DNA of 64,000 nucleotides, taken from contig NZ_KB235949.1 of the NCBI RefSeq assembly GCF_000332335.1, forward strand, positions 540,667-604,666. Reading direction: 5' to 3'. Of this stretch, positions 41,954-50,600 are shown one piece after another. Each line of letters starts with the position of its first letter. Position 1 is the first letter of the stretch. Under the pieces are notes generated by a model. It was not told where the DNA came from. It saw only the letters and a list, made by a program, of their open reading frames with translations, and did not search any database. The translations under genes and the position numbers were made by a program. Origin of the DNA: Kamptonema formosum PCC 10802 (GTDB taxonomy: Bacteria > Cyanobacteriota > Cyanobacteriia > Cyanobacteriales > Oscillatoriaceae).

Positions 41954-44158
41954 ATGCACAGGGGCTTCACAAGAATGGAATCAGCAGCGACACACTTTCC
42001 AATGCACCGAACGCCTATAACTGAATTAGATATGCAGCAGGGACTTCTAATGAATGTGGAGCGCCGGGGGGTCAGTGGCGTAATGAAGGTATCCTTTCTG
42101 CCACGCTACATCCAGGCAGGAGCGGTGCTGTGCGCCGGGGTTGCACTCTCTATTGCAGCGTCTTTTCTGGCGTGGGACTGGGAGCGGGAGCGGCTGAGCG
42201 CCGAACTGCAGAAACGAGCGGACAACCTGGCTGCGGCCATGCAGAAAAGTATCAACAGCCATCTGGAAGCAGTCCAAAGCGTTGGGGACTTTTACGCGGC
42301 ATCCTCCGCGACGGTGGGGCAAAAAGAGTTCAGGCTGTTTGCCGGCGGCACCCTGTCTCGCCATCCGAGTGCGGAAGCGCTGGCGTGGCTGCCTCGCGTG
42401 ACCCATGCCGGCAGGCAAACTTATGAGGCAGAAACTTCCGCTGACTATCCCAACTTCCAAATAGTGGAAGGAGAGCCTCAGGGGACGACGAGCCGGGCTG
42501 CGCCGCGCCAGGAATATTTCCCGGCCACCTACATCGAGCCAGCAGCTCGCAACATGGCAGGCTTCGACTTTGGCTCCGACGCCACACTCCGCTCAGCCTT
42601 AGAAAAAGCGAGAGATACCGGCACCCTCACAGCCACGGGGCGGTTTTTGCTGGGGGGAGAGCAGCCGTCCATAGCGGTGGCGCTGCCCATTTACGCGAGC
42701 GGACGCCCCCACAACACCCCCCAAACGCGCCGCCAGAACCTAAAAGGGTTTGTCACCGGCATTTTTAATCTGGCGAAATTTGTCAGGGCATCGTCAGACG
42801 GTCCCGACTGGGAAAAGCTCAATTTTTTACTGGAGGACGAGACAGCTGCGGCAGGAGACAGGTTCCAGGCCTTTTATGACTCCAAAACGCAGCGGGCCAC
42901 TGTAAGTCCAGACAGCGAAGAAATCCAGCACCGGGCGCGGTTTTCATGTCCGGAGCCAGCGGCTTGCCGGCGCAGGCTAAATGTCGCCAACCGCACCTGG
43001 TCACTGCAACTCACACTCACCCCGGAGTATCGAGGGGCGCAAAAATACCACTTGGCGTGGACGGCGTTCACCGGCGGGTTAATTCTCAGTGGCCTTGTGA
43101 CTGCCTATTTGCTGAGATACCAGCGTCACACCTCCCGAGTTGAGCAGCTCGTCCGGGAACTGTCGGAAGCCAACTTTGAAATCAGATTGCTGAGCCGGCT
43201 CAGCGATCTGCTGCAAGCTTGCGTCACCCTCGAGGAAGCCTACAGGGTGATTCCCCGGCTGATGCAAAAACTGTTCCCCGATCACTCAGGAGCTATCTAT
43301 ATAATAAGTGCCTCAGGAAATCTGGTGGAAACCGCGACGGCCTGGGGCTCGCCCCCAACCAGCCAGCCGGTGTTCGCGCCGAATGACTGCTGGGCGCTGC
43401 GCTGCGGGCGAGCGCACCTGTTTGAAAACACGCGCAGCGGACTGGCGTGCCAGCACTACCAGCAGCCCCTGCCCGAGCAGTGTTTGTGCGTGCCGATGAT
43501 GGCGCAGGGGGTTTCCTTGGGGCTGCTGTATTTGAGCTCGCCAGAGCCAGGAAAATTAACCGAGGGCAAACAGCATTTAGCCAGTACCGTCTCCGAACAC
43601 ATTGCCCTAGCTTTGGCTAACTTAAAACTGCGGGAAACCCTCAAAACCCAGAGCATTCGCGACCCGCTCACCAGTTTGTTCAACCGGCGCTACATGGAAG
43701 AGTTCCTGGAGCGAGAGCTGCACCGAGCCGCTCGCGCCGGCCTGCCCTTAGGCATTATCATGATTGACATTGACCACTTCAAGCACTTCAACGACAGTTT
43801 CGGTCACGACGGCGGTGACACCCTGCTGCAAGAATTGGCCATGTTTTTGCAAGGCTCCATCCGGGGTTCAGATATTGCCTGCCGCTATGGGGGCGAGGAG
43901 TTCACCCTGATCCTGCCGGAGGCGTCCTTGGAGCTCACCCAACAGCGAGCCGAGCAGCTGCGCGTTGGCGTCAAGCACTTGAACGTCCAGCACCGGCGGC
44001 AGCCCCTCGGGCCGGTAACGCTGTCGCTGGGCGTGGCCAGCTTCCCCAAACACGGCCTCACCCGGGAGGAGGTGCTGCAAGCGGCGGACGCCGCCCTGTA
44101 CCGCGCCAAGAAGACAGGGCGAGACCGGGCGGTTACGGCGTCGCCGTCAGGGGGGTGA
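41954..44158 (+). CDS. CHASE-GAF-GGDEF diguanylate cyclase
   Basis: 734 aa; AAGGGAG ten bases upstream supports the ATG at 41954. One membrane helix (about 55-75) is followed by an extracytoplasmic CHASE domain (about 95-310; FYAASSATVGQKEFRLFAGG, ALAWLPRVTHAGRQTYEAE), a second helix (about 365-388, LAWTAFTGGLILSGLVTAYL), a GAF domain (about 410-545) and a GGDEF domain (about 550-734). The active site is RYGGEEF (about 645-650), and the RxxD inhibition site is intact five residues before it (RGSDIACRYGGEEF), so it should make c-di-GMP and be feedback-inhibited. The CHASE domain implies sensing of a small external ligand. Its GAF-GGDEF half closely resembles that of the next protein. Confidence 0.93.
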   Translation: MHRGFTRMESAATHFPMHRTPITELDMQQGLLMNVERRGVSGVMKVSFLPRYIQAGAVLCAGVALSIAASFLAWDWERERLSAELQKRADNLAAAMQKSINSHLEAVQSVGDFYAASSATVGQKEFRLFAGGTLSRHPSAEALAWLPRVTHAGRQTYEAETSADYPNFQIVEGEPQGTTSRAAPRQEYFPATYIEPAARNMAGFDFGSDATLRSALEKARDTGTLTATGRFLLGGEQPSIAVALPIYASGRPHNTPQTRRQNLKGFVTGIFNLAKFVRASSDGPDWEKLNFLLEDETAAAGDRFQAFYDSKTQRATVSPDSEEIQHRARFSCPEPAACRRRLNVANRTWSLQLTLTPEYRGAQKYHLAWTAFTGGLILSGLVTAYLLRYQRHTSRVEQLVRELSEANFEIRLLSRLSDLLQACVTLEEAYRVIPRLMQKLFPDHSGAIYIISASGNLVETATAWGSPPTSQPVFAPNDCWALRCGRAHLFENTRSGLACQHYQQPLPEQCLCVPMMAQGVSLGLLYLSSPEPGKLTEGKQHLASTVSEHIALALANLKLRETLKTQSIRDPLTSLFNRRYMEEFLERELHRAARAGLPLGIIMIDIDHFKHFNDSFGHDGGDTLLQELAMFLQGSIRGSDIACRYGGEEFTLILPEASLELTQQRAEQLRVGVKHLNVQHRRQPLGPVTLSLGVASFPKHGLTREEVLQAADAALYRAKKTGRDRAVTASPSGG

Positions 44159-45085
44159 GGGGGGGCTGGCAGCAGGTTACAAAAATTTATCCAAAATTAG
44201 TTAAGCTTGCGGCTTATTGGAGCTAAACTAGAAAAATCACCGCACAGGCAGGATTCTACGCGCTGCGGCTTTTACCGGACTCAACCAATGTCGTTGAGCG
44301 AGCGAGTATTGTAAAACTTCCTTCACAGAGCAGACAGTAATAGACTTTGATTGACGAGAATGTAGATGGACGCTCGGACTTATGGTCTTCACAACCCAGT
44401 AAAAGATACGGACTATATCCCAATTCCGACAAAAAGAAATCCCTATGACTTAACGGTCAAGAGGGTTAGGGGATGTCTGGCAGTAAATCCCCGGCAGATA
44501 ACGCCTGTGTTCCCTTCATACTTGGGCAAGGCACAAGCGTTGCTGAAACCCCCAGTAGGGTGCCAATCGCTCATGTCTAGGATTGTCGATCTGAAAAGGA
44601 ATTATAGTGTGACAAGTGCTGTGGCATTGAAACAGACCGGGACGTGAACGCTGCAATTCAGGGGCCACAAGCCCGGGAGTCAAAAACAAGCCCAGCAGGG
44701 CTGAATATACGCCTGCGGACTGAAAAGAGCCGTCTCCCCAGGGTGAAGCGGGAAGCTTGCGTCTGGGCCTGCGTCAGTTTGAGCGCCTGAGGCGACAGGG
44801 GAATTTAGCATCATCTTCTCCCCCACTCTCGCTCTGTTCCTCTCTCCGGAAGAAGGAACAAGGAACAAACAAGAAAAGTTCTCCCCCTCTCCCCCCCTGC
44901 GCGAACGCCGCCCCTCTTTACCCAGTGGAGGGGTTTTTTATTATAGCGCAATATCGCTATAATATGCAAGACATTAGAAAGTTTAATAATTTTTGCGGAA
45001 AGGGCAGTAAAGGTCTTGCCAGAGGCCAAACAGAGGCATCATCTTATTAAGAAACTCTAAATATAGATAATCTGATTCAGCCTGG
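44159..45085. other. Region between two diguanylate cyclase genes
   Basis: 927 bp. Apart from the TnpB remnant at 44608-44790 (listed separately) no gene is recognised. A run of CTCCCCC-type sequence lies at 44816-44910 and the sequence becomes AT-rich from 44940 to 45085, where the promoter of the next gene is likely. Confidence 0.5.
44608..44790 (+). pseudogene. Remnant of an IS200/IS605-type TnpB, C-terminal end
   Basis: The frame reads CDKCCGIETDRDVNAAIQG and continues to a stop at 44788. The Cys pair and D-R-D-V-N-A-A are the zinc-ribbon end and last RuvC block of TnpB (OrfB) nucleases. A TAG lies directly upstream (44605-44607) and the rest of the gene is missing, so this is a decayed end of an insertion sequence. 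Confidence 0.7.
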
Positions 45086-48000
45086 ATGAAAACAAAAAAA
45101 GTATCTAAACTTTTCATGAAAAAACAGAGCCCGTCCCAGCGCTGGCCAGCCCTGAGGGCGTCTGTCCTGGGGAGACTCTCGTCCGCAGCGTCGCGTTTTC
45201 TGCACCGGCTGGCCGGCGGCGTCGCCCTAACCATCACTCTCTTCTTCTGGCAGGCACTGGCGGCGCACGAAGACGCTGAAATTCAGCGGAAGACTCAATT
45301 AGAAGCGGCGAGCGTCAAAATCGAACTGGCGAATCAAATGCAGCAGCTCTTCGTGGCCCTAGTCTCCCTGGGAAAGCGCTGGGAGAATTGCTCAAAGCCG
45401 TCCCAAAAGCAATGGCAAGCCGAGGCAGCACTCTATGTCCTGCAGCGGAGCGGATACCTTGCCATCCAGTGGGCGGACTCCGAGCTGAACACCAGCTGGA
45501 CTGTGCGCCGGCAGGCGTATCAGGCGGCGGAAAAACTCAGCCCCGCACTAGCAGCGCAGCGCCAGGCCCTTGTGGCCCTTCCCAGCCGCCGGCAAGACCT
45601 CACCGTCACCGGCTCTGCCAACCTGGCGCAGGGTGGCAAGACTTTCCTAGTGTCTGTCCCCATTTTTTCGCAAGCGCCGCAATGTACAGGCGCGACTCGC
45701 GGTCCTGCACCTGAAGTGGGGGGGAGATTGCCCAATCCCAAATCCGCCACTCAAAATCCAAAAACGCCCGACGGGTACATTCTCGGAGTCTTGAGCACTC
45801 AGGAATTGCTCGATGGCACCCTCAACCAGAACATCAGGCGCGGATACACCATATCTATTTTCCTGGGCGACCGAGAAATCTACCGCAGCAATCGCGCCGG
45901 CAAGCCCAATCCGAAGTGGGTCAAAGAAGAAAAAATAGAGTTTTATGGAACCACTTGGCGCGTGCGAGTCATGCCGGCACCCGACTTACTGGCTTTGCAG
46001 CGATCCCCTCTCCCGGAGGTAGCGCTAGGCGCAGGAATTGCAGTGGCTTTTCTCCTGACATTAGCAGTCCGTCTCGCACAAACAGCGCATTTCAGCAGGA
46101 AGCAACTAGAAGCAACTAGCCAGCAGCTGCAAACAGAAATCACCTCACGAGAGCGGGCTGTCGCAGATGCCTTAGCGCGGGCGGAAGAACTGGCGGCACT
46201 CTGCGAAACGCTGCGCAATCAAACGCTTTTCTTGCAATCCATTCTTGAGCGCAGCGGCGACGGCGCGACAGTCGCCCTGGAAGGGGGAAACCAGGAACCG
46301 GGCGCAACGGCGGCAAGTGAAGCCGAAATCTCCGCAACCAACTCGCCAGCGCCCGAGGGGATTTGGGCGGGGCCGAGCGCAACCCCACTCACAGATGAGC
46401 CAGCAGCGATACAGGAAAGCATTGCGGCTATCCGCGACATCACCCAGAGCGTAGGGGCTGCCCTTGTGGCAGCCCGAGCGCAGGAAGCGCCGCACAGTCA
46501 AGCGCGGCGATTTCGCAATTTAGTGGAAACCGCCAGCGACTGGGTGTGGGAAGTGGACGAAAGTGGTGCCTACACCTACAGCAACCCCAAAGTGATCGAC
46601 TTATTGGGTTTCCTGCCGGAAGAAGTGCTGGGCAAAACCCCCTTCGATCTCATGCCTCCAGAAGAGGCGTTTCGCGCTGCCAACATGTTCGGCCCGATAG
46701 TTGCCAAGCACCAGCCATTCTCATGCCTGGAAAACACAAATCTCCACAAAGACGGGCGGCTGGTTGTTCTGGAAACCAGTGGGGTCCCCGTCTTCGATTC
46801 AGAGGGTAAATTGCTCGGCTATCGGGGTATAAATCGAGACATTACCCACCGCGTGCGGGTTCTGCAGGCGCTGCGGCAGAGCGAAGAAATCTATCGCTTG
46901 CTGGTGGAGGGTGTCAGAGACTACGCGATTTTCATGCTAGATCCAAGCGGGCATGTGGTGAGTTGGAATCGCGCAGCGGAAAGGATTAAAGGCTATCGGA
47001 CAGAAGAAATCATTGGCAAGCATTTTTCGTGCTATTACCAACTCGAAGACATTCAGCAAGGCAAGCCGCAGCGGTTGCTGGAGCGAGCGGCAGCCAGCGG
47101 CAAGGTGGAAGACGAAGGGTGGCGCGTCCGCGCAGATGGGTCGCGGTTCTGGGCAAATGTGGTGATTACAGCCTTGCGAGACGATAGCGGAGTCCTGCGC
47201 GGCTTCGCAAAAATGACCCGCGACATCACGGAGCGCAAGCAGGCTGCCGAAGCGCTGCGGGAAAGCGAAGAGCGCTATCGCTCTGCCATCGAGACGGCAG
47301 CTGAGGGGATTGTCCTGCTGTACGCAGATGGCAGGAGCAGCACTTGCAATGCCAGCGCTGAGCGCATTCTCGGACTTTCCGCCCATCAGATGACGGGCCG
47401 GACGTCCCTGGCTTTGCGCTGGAGTGCGATTCACGAAGATGGCTCTCCTTTCCCGGCTGAGATTCACCCGGCGATGGTGACTTTGCGCACCGGCGAACCG
47501 CAGTCTAATGTGGTGATGGGGGTTCGCAAACCGGAAGGAATCGTGACCTGGATTTCTGTGAATGCCCGACCTCTGTTCCGACCGAAACAGAGGGAGCCGT
47601 ATGGGGTAGTGTTTTCGTTTTTCGACATCACTGAGCGCAAGCAAGCGGAAGAGGTGCTGCGTTTTTCGGATGAACTGCTGAAACAAATGCCTGATTCCAT
47701 CGTCCTCACAGACTTGGAGGGAACTATTCAAAAATGGATGGGCAAATCAGAACAAATTTTTGGGTTTGCGGCTTCGGAAGTGATTGGCAAGCCGCTGAAT
47801 TTTCTCTACCGGCATGACAGTAAGGGGGTGACTGCTGCCAATATTATCAACCAAATCCAGGAAACAGGCGTGTTTGGCGATGAACTCCTCAGCCGCAAAA
47901 AAAATGGAGCGTTTATTGAAATCGAAACGACGGCTAAAGCTTTTTGCGACACGGCAGGCAAACCTCTGTTTCTGATTGCTATCCATCGAGATATCTCGGA

Positions 48001-49054
48001 GCGCAAGCGGACGGAGGAGGCGCTGCAGCAAGCTAACCAGCAACTCAAGGCTTGGGTGAAGGAACTGGAGGAGCGCAACGACGAAATCAGTTTGCTCAGC
48101 CACATGAGCGATTTGCTGCAAACCTGCCTGACCCGCGAGGAGGCTTGTAAGGTGATTGCCCAAGTGGTGCCGCTCTTATTCCCTAATAATTCTGGAGCGG
48201 TGTTTACAATCAGCAATTCCAGAAACCTTGTGGAAGCGATAACCACTTGGGGCAGACCTGTGACTAGCCAGACGCTGTTTTCTACCCATGAATGCATCGG
48301 GCTGCGCCGGGGGCAGCCTCATCTTGTTGAAGACACCCGCAGCGGTTTGCTCTGCAACCACCTGGAGCGCGATTTCTTGCCTAGCGGGTATTTCTGCATC
48401 CCGATGGCGGCGCAAGGGGAAACTCTGGGGGTGCTGTATTTGAGTTTTATGGAACCGGGGCAATTAACCAGATCCAAACAGCAGTTAGCGGTGACGGTGG
48501 CCAGGCAGATTTCTCTGTCGCTTGCCAATTTAAAGCTGTACGAATCCCTCCAGCACCAGAGCATTCGCGACCCGCTTACGGGTTTGTTCAACCGGCGCTA
48601 TCTGGAAGAGTCGCTGACCCGAGAAATACACCGCGCTTCGCGAGAACAGCAATCCCTGGGGATTATCATGCTAGATGTTGACCACTTTAAGCGCTTTAAT
48701 GACACCTTCGGTCACGAAGCCGGTGATGCTGTGCTGCGAGAGTTGGGCCTGTTCTTGAAACAGCATATCCGCTCTTCTGATATTGCCTGCCGGTATGGCG
48801 GTGAGGAATTCATGCTGATTCTGCCGGAAGCGTCTCTGGAACACACCCAGGAGCGAGCCGAGGGGCTGCGTGAGGGCGTTAAGCACTTGAATATGGAGCA
48901 TCACCGGCAGCCCCTCGGCGGAATTACCCTTTCTTTGGGCGTGGCGGTCTTCCCAGAGCACGGTCTGGCCGGCGAGGCGGTTATCCGAGCCGCTGATGCG
49001 GCGCTCTACCGCGCTAAAATCCTAGGGCGCGATCGCTCGGTCACCGCCTCCTGA
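45086..49054 (+). CDS. Multi-PAS, GAF and GGDEF diguanylate cyclase
   Basis: 1322 aa. A membrane helix (about 36-58), a periplasmic sensor region to about 305 with an NPKSATQNPKT low-complexity insert, a second helix (about 310-332, ALGAGIAVAFLLTLAVRLAQ), a coiled coil, PAS domains at about 470-595, 597-720, 725-850 and 850-970, a coiled coil, a GAF domain (about 1000-1130) and a GGDEF domain (about 1150-1322). The active site RYGGEEF is intact with an RxxD site before it (RSSDIACRYGGEEF). The last 330 residues align closely with the preceding gene (SIRDPLTGLFNRRYLEE versus SIRDPLTSLFNRRYMEE), pointing to duplication of a GAF-GGDEF module with different sensors. An alternative start lies ten codons downstream. 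Confidence 0.92.
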   Translation: MKTKKVSKLFMKKQSPSQRWPALRASVLGRLSSAASRFLHRLAGGVALTITLFFWQALAAHEDAEIQRKTQLEAASVKIELANQMQQLFVALVSLGKRWENCSKPSQKQWQAEAALYVLQRSGYLAIQWADSELNTSWTVRRQAYQAAEKLSPALAAQRQALVALPSRRQDLTVTGSANLAQGGKTFLVSVPIFSQAPQCTGATRGPAPEVGGRLPNPKSATQNPKTPDGYILGVLSTQELLDGTLNQNIRRGYTISIFLGDREIYRSNRAGKPNPKWVKEEKIEFYGTTWRVRVMPAPDLLALQRSPLPEVALGAGIAVAFLLTLAVRLAQTAHFSRKQLEATSQQLQTEITSRERAVADALARAEELAALCETLRNQTLFLQSILERSGDGATVALEGGNQEPGATAASEAEISATNSPAPEGIWAGPSATPLTDEPAAIQESIAAIRDITQSVGAALVAARAQEAPHSQARRFRNLVETASDWVWEVDESGAYTYSNPKVIDLLGFLPEEVLGKTPFDLMPPEEAFRAANMFGPIVAKHQPFSCLENTNLHKDGRLVVLETSGVPVFDSEGKLLGYRGINRDITHRVRVLQALRQSEEIYRLLVEGVRDYAIFMLDPSGHVVSWNRAAERIKGYRTEEIIGKHFSCYYQLEDIQQGKPQRLLERAAASGKVEDEGWRVRADGSRFWANVVITALRDDSGVLRGFAKMTRDITERKQAAEALRESEERYRSAIETAAEGIVLLYADGRSSTCNASAERILGLSAHQMTGRTSLALRWSAIHEDGSPFPAEIHPAMVTLRTGEPQSNVVMGVRKPEGIVTWISVNARPLFRPKQREPYGVVFSFFDITERKQAEEVLRFSDELLKQMPDSIVLTDLEGTIQKWMGKSEQIFGFAASEVIGKPLNFLYRHDSKGVTAANIINQIQETGVFGDELLSRKKNGAFIEIETTAKAFCDTAGKPLFLIAIHRDISERKRTEEALQQANQQLKAWVKELEERNDEISLLSHMSDLLQTCLTREEACKVIAQVVPLLFPNNSGAVFTISNSRNLVEAITTWGRPVTSQTLFSTHECIGLRRGQPHLVEDTRSGLLCNHLERDFLPSGYFCIPMAAQGETLGVLYLSFMEPGQLTRSKQQLAVTVARQISLSLANLKLYESLQHQSIRDPLTGLFNRRYLEESLTREIHRASREQQSLGIIMLDVDHFKRFNDTFGHEAGDAVLRELGLFLKQHIRSSDIACRYGGEEFMLILPEASLEHTQERAEGLREGVKHLNMEHHRQPLGGITLSLGVAVFPEHGLAGEAVIRAADAALYRAKILGRDRSVTAS

Positions 49055-49072
49055 ACCGGAAACACCGCTCGA

Positions 49073-49333
49073 GCGGGTTGGCAAGTATTGCAGGCTGACA
49101 CTACTCTTGCGACTGATTTGGATGAAAAAAAGGAACTGTATGCGGATCTAGAAATTCCGGAATACTGAATTGTATATATCAGGGGCGAAAGGGTGCTGGC
49201 GTTTCGGTTGCAGGAGGATGGCAAATACCAGCAGTGCGAATATTCTGTGGCGCTGGAGGGGTTGCCAATTGCTCTGACAGAGCGGACTTTAGCTCAGTTG
49301 AATGAGGGGAAAAATGGCAGTGCGGCTTTCTAG
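49073..49333 (+). pseudogene. Uma2-family (DUF820) protein remnant
   Basis: Reads QADTTLATDLDEKKELYADL, EIPEY-stop-IVYIRGERVLAFR, LQEDGKYQQCEYSVALEGLP and LTERTLAQLNEGKNGSAAF. This is the C-terminal part of cyanobacterial Uma2 proteins, where EYWIV is expected; the TGA at 49166-49168 replaces the Trp codon. The N-terminal half is missing. Uma2 proteins have a restriction-endonuclease-like fold. Confidence 0.8.
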
Positions 49334-49419
49334 TTTTCCCAAAAGATTGCCAACCTGTAGGGGGTTGGGGCGGGGCGAGCCGGTGTTTGGTTCGGTGGGG
49401 GAATGGCGTTGAATATTCG

Positions 49420-49475
49420 GGGAATGAACCCCACCCCCTAACCCCCTCTCCACACGCGGGGAGGGGGAGAAAGAG
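49420..49475. repeat. ACCCCCTAACCCCCTCTCC...GGGGAGGGGG palindrome
   Basis: A copy of the CCCCTCTCC / GGAGAGGGG-type palindrome seen also at 25373-25418 and 59634-59712, between the Uma2 remnant and mntA. Confidence 0.65.
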
Positions 49476-49620
49476 ATAGGGTTTTTGGTGATATAATCTT
49501 GTCTTACTGCAACGCCGGGGAATGGCAACACCGGCATCCCGCACCGGCAGTGCCGGCAAATCCTGCCACGTTTGTTCGGGGATGTGCTAAACTAAACGTA
49601 AGTGATTGGCAGGAGGGAGG

Positions 49621-49911
49621 ATGAAAAGAGACGAGGTACTGGCAATTTTGGCGGCGCACCGGCAAGAATTAAAAGCTTTGGGGGTGAAGTCGCTGGATTT
49701 GTTTGGATCGGTGGCGCGGGATGAAGCACGCCCCGACAGTGATGCCGACTTTTTAGTGGAGTTTGCTGAACCTGGCGGGCTATTTCAACTTTTACGAGTG
49801 CAGCACTACTTAGAGGATATCTTGGGGTGTTCTGTAGATTTGGGAACCGAGAACGCTTTGAGGAAACATTTGCGGGAACCCGTTCTCAAGGAGGCTATCC
49901 GTGCCCTCTAG
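49621..49911 (+). CDS. MntA-like nucleotidyltransferase (antitoxin of HepT/MntA pair)
   Basis: 96 aa from the ATG at 49621, directly after the strong ribosome site GGAGGGAGG. The minimal nucleotidyltransferase motif is intact: GS at 29-30 (DLFGSVARDEARPDS), followed by the Asp pair DAD at 41-43. In MNT/HEPN systems the MntA enzyme adds AMP to a Tyr of the HepT toxin and so neutralises it. It overlaps the downstream hepT frame by 11 bp, the typical arrangement. The partner toxin gene has an in-frame stop. Confidence 0.88.
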   Translation: MKRDEVLAILAAHRQELKALGVKSLDLFGSVARDEARPDSDADFLVEFAEPGGLFQLLRVQHYLEDILGCSVDLGTENALRKHLREPVLKEAIRAL

Positions 49912-50257
49912 AGAATGGCCACTGCGGATTCAGGATATCTTGCAAGCGATTGAGCGAATTCAGCAAACTACCGCTGGGATGACTTTTGAGGATTTCGCCA
50001 GACTGGAATGAATTTTGAGGCAAGGGATTCTGTATAATTTTATCATCATCGGTGAAGCTGCTATAAATGTGCCTGATGAAATTCAGTCGCGGTATCGCCA
50101 GATTCCCTGGCGTCAGATGGGTGACATGAGGAATGTAATGGCTCACGAATACTTTCAAATAGATCCAGAAAGACTTTGGAGAACCATCCGCGATGATTTA
50201 CCTCCCCTAGTGCCGGTGTTGCAGGAATTATTGCAACGCGAGGTTAGGGGAGGTTAG
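49901..50257 (+). pseudogene. HepT-like HEPN toxin gene with an in-frame TGA
   Basis: The GTG at 49901 opens MPSREWPLRIQDILQAIERI, QQTTAGMTFEDFARLE, then TGA (50009-50011). The same frame continues ILRQGILYNFIIIGEAAINV, PDEIQSRYRQIPWRQMGDMR and the HEPN RNase motif RNVMAHEYF (R-x4-H), to a stop at 50255. With one sense codon at the TGA this would be a full 118-aa HepT. All downstream conserved residues are kept, so the break is recent, recoded or a sequencing error. A downstream TTG could start an 80-aa fragment that still carries the RNase motif. Confidence 0.82.
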
Positions 50258-50334
50258 TTTTTTTGGGTGGGGTAGGGTGGGAGTGCCGGTGGGATTGGGG
50301 GGTGAGAGAGGGGAAGGGCGCTTGCGCTTCCCGG

Positions 50335-50568
50335 CTAATTCACTTTTTCTGAATGAGTTATCCTGGATCTCCTGCCATTTGAGGGGTTATTTATCGTCTG
50401 CCAACTGTCGCCTTCATAAGTTATAAGAACTTCTTGACCTACATCTGCCTCAATCTTGTCTTCATACCAGACAAAGTAACGATTGCTGCTCTTAGCCTGA
50501 ACCAGAATTTTATACTTGGTATAATCGATGCCAAATGTTTGCAAAACTTTAAACGATTCAGTCGCCAT
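50335..50568 (-). CDS. 77-aa protein, last gene of the AAA+ operon
   Basis: Start at 50568 (MATESFKVLQTFGIDYTKYK), supported by AAAGGAT eight bases upstream. Remaining blocks: ILVQAKSSNRYFVWYEDKIE and VGQEVLITYEGDSWQTINNP. Mostly beta, no membrane segment, basic C-terminus (GRRSRITHSEKVN). Not recognised as a known family. It starts 32 bp after the stop of the AAA+ ATPase gene on the same strand, so it is probably cotranscribed and could be an adaptor or substrate of the ATPase (inference). Confidence 0.65.
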   Translation of the reverse strand: MATESFKVLQTFGIDYTKYKILVQAKSSNRYFVWYEDKIEADVGQEVLITYEGDSWQTINNPSNGRRSRITHSEKVN

Positions 50569-50600
50569 AATATCCTTTTTCTGGGGTACTTGTTCACTTC

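Noticed and set aside
44366..44647. 93-codon frame between the cyclases
   Set aside because: It overlaps the TnpB remnant in another frame and matches no family.
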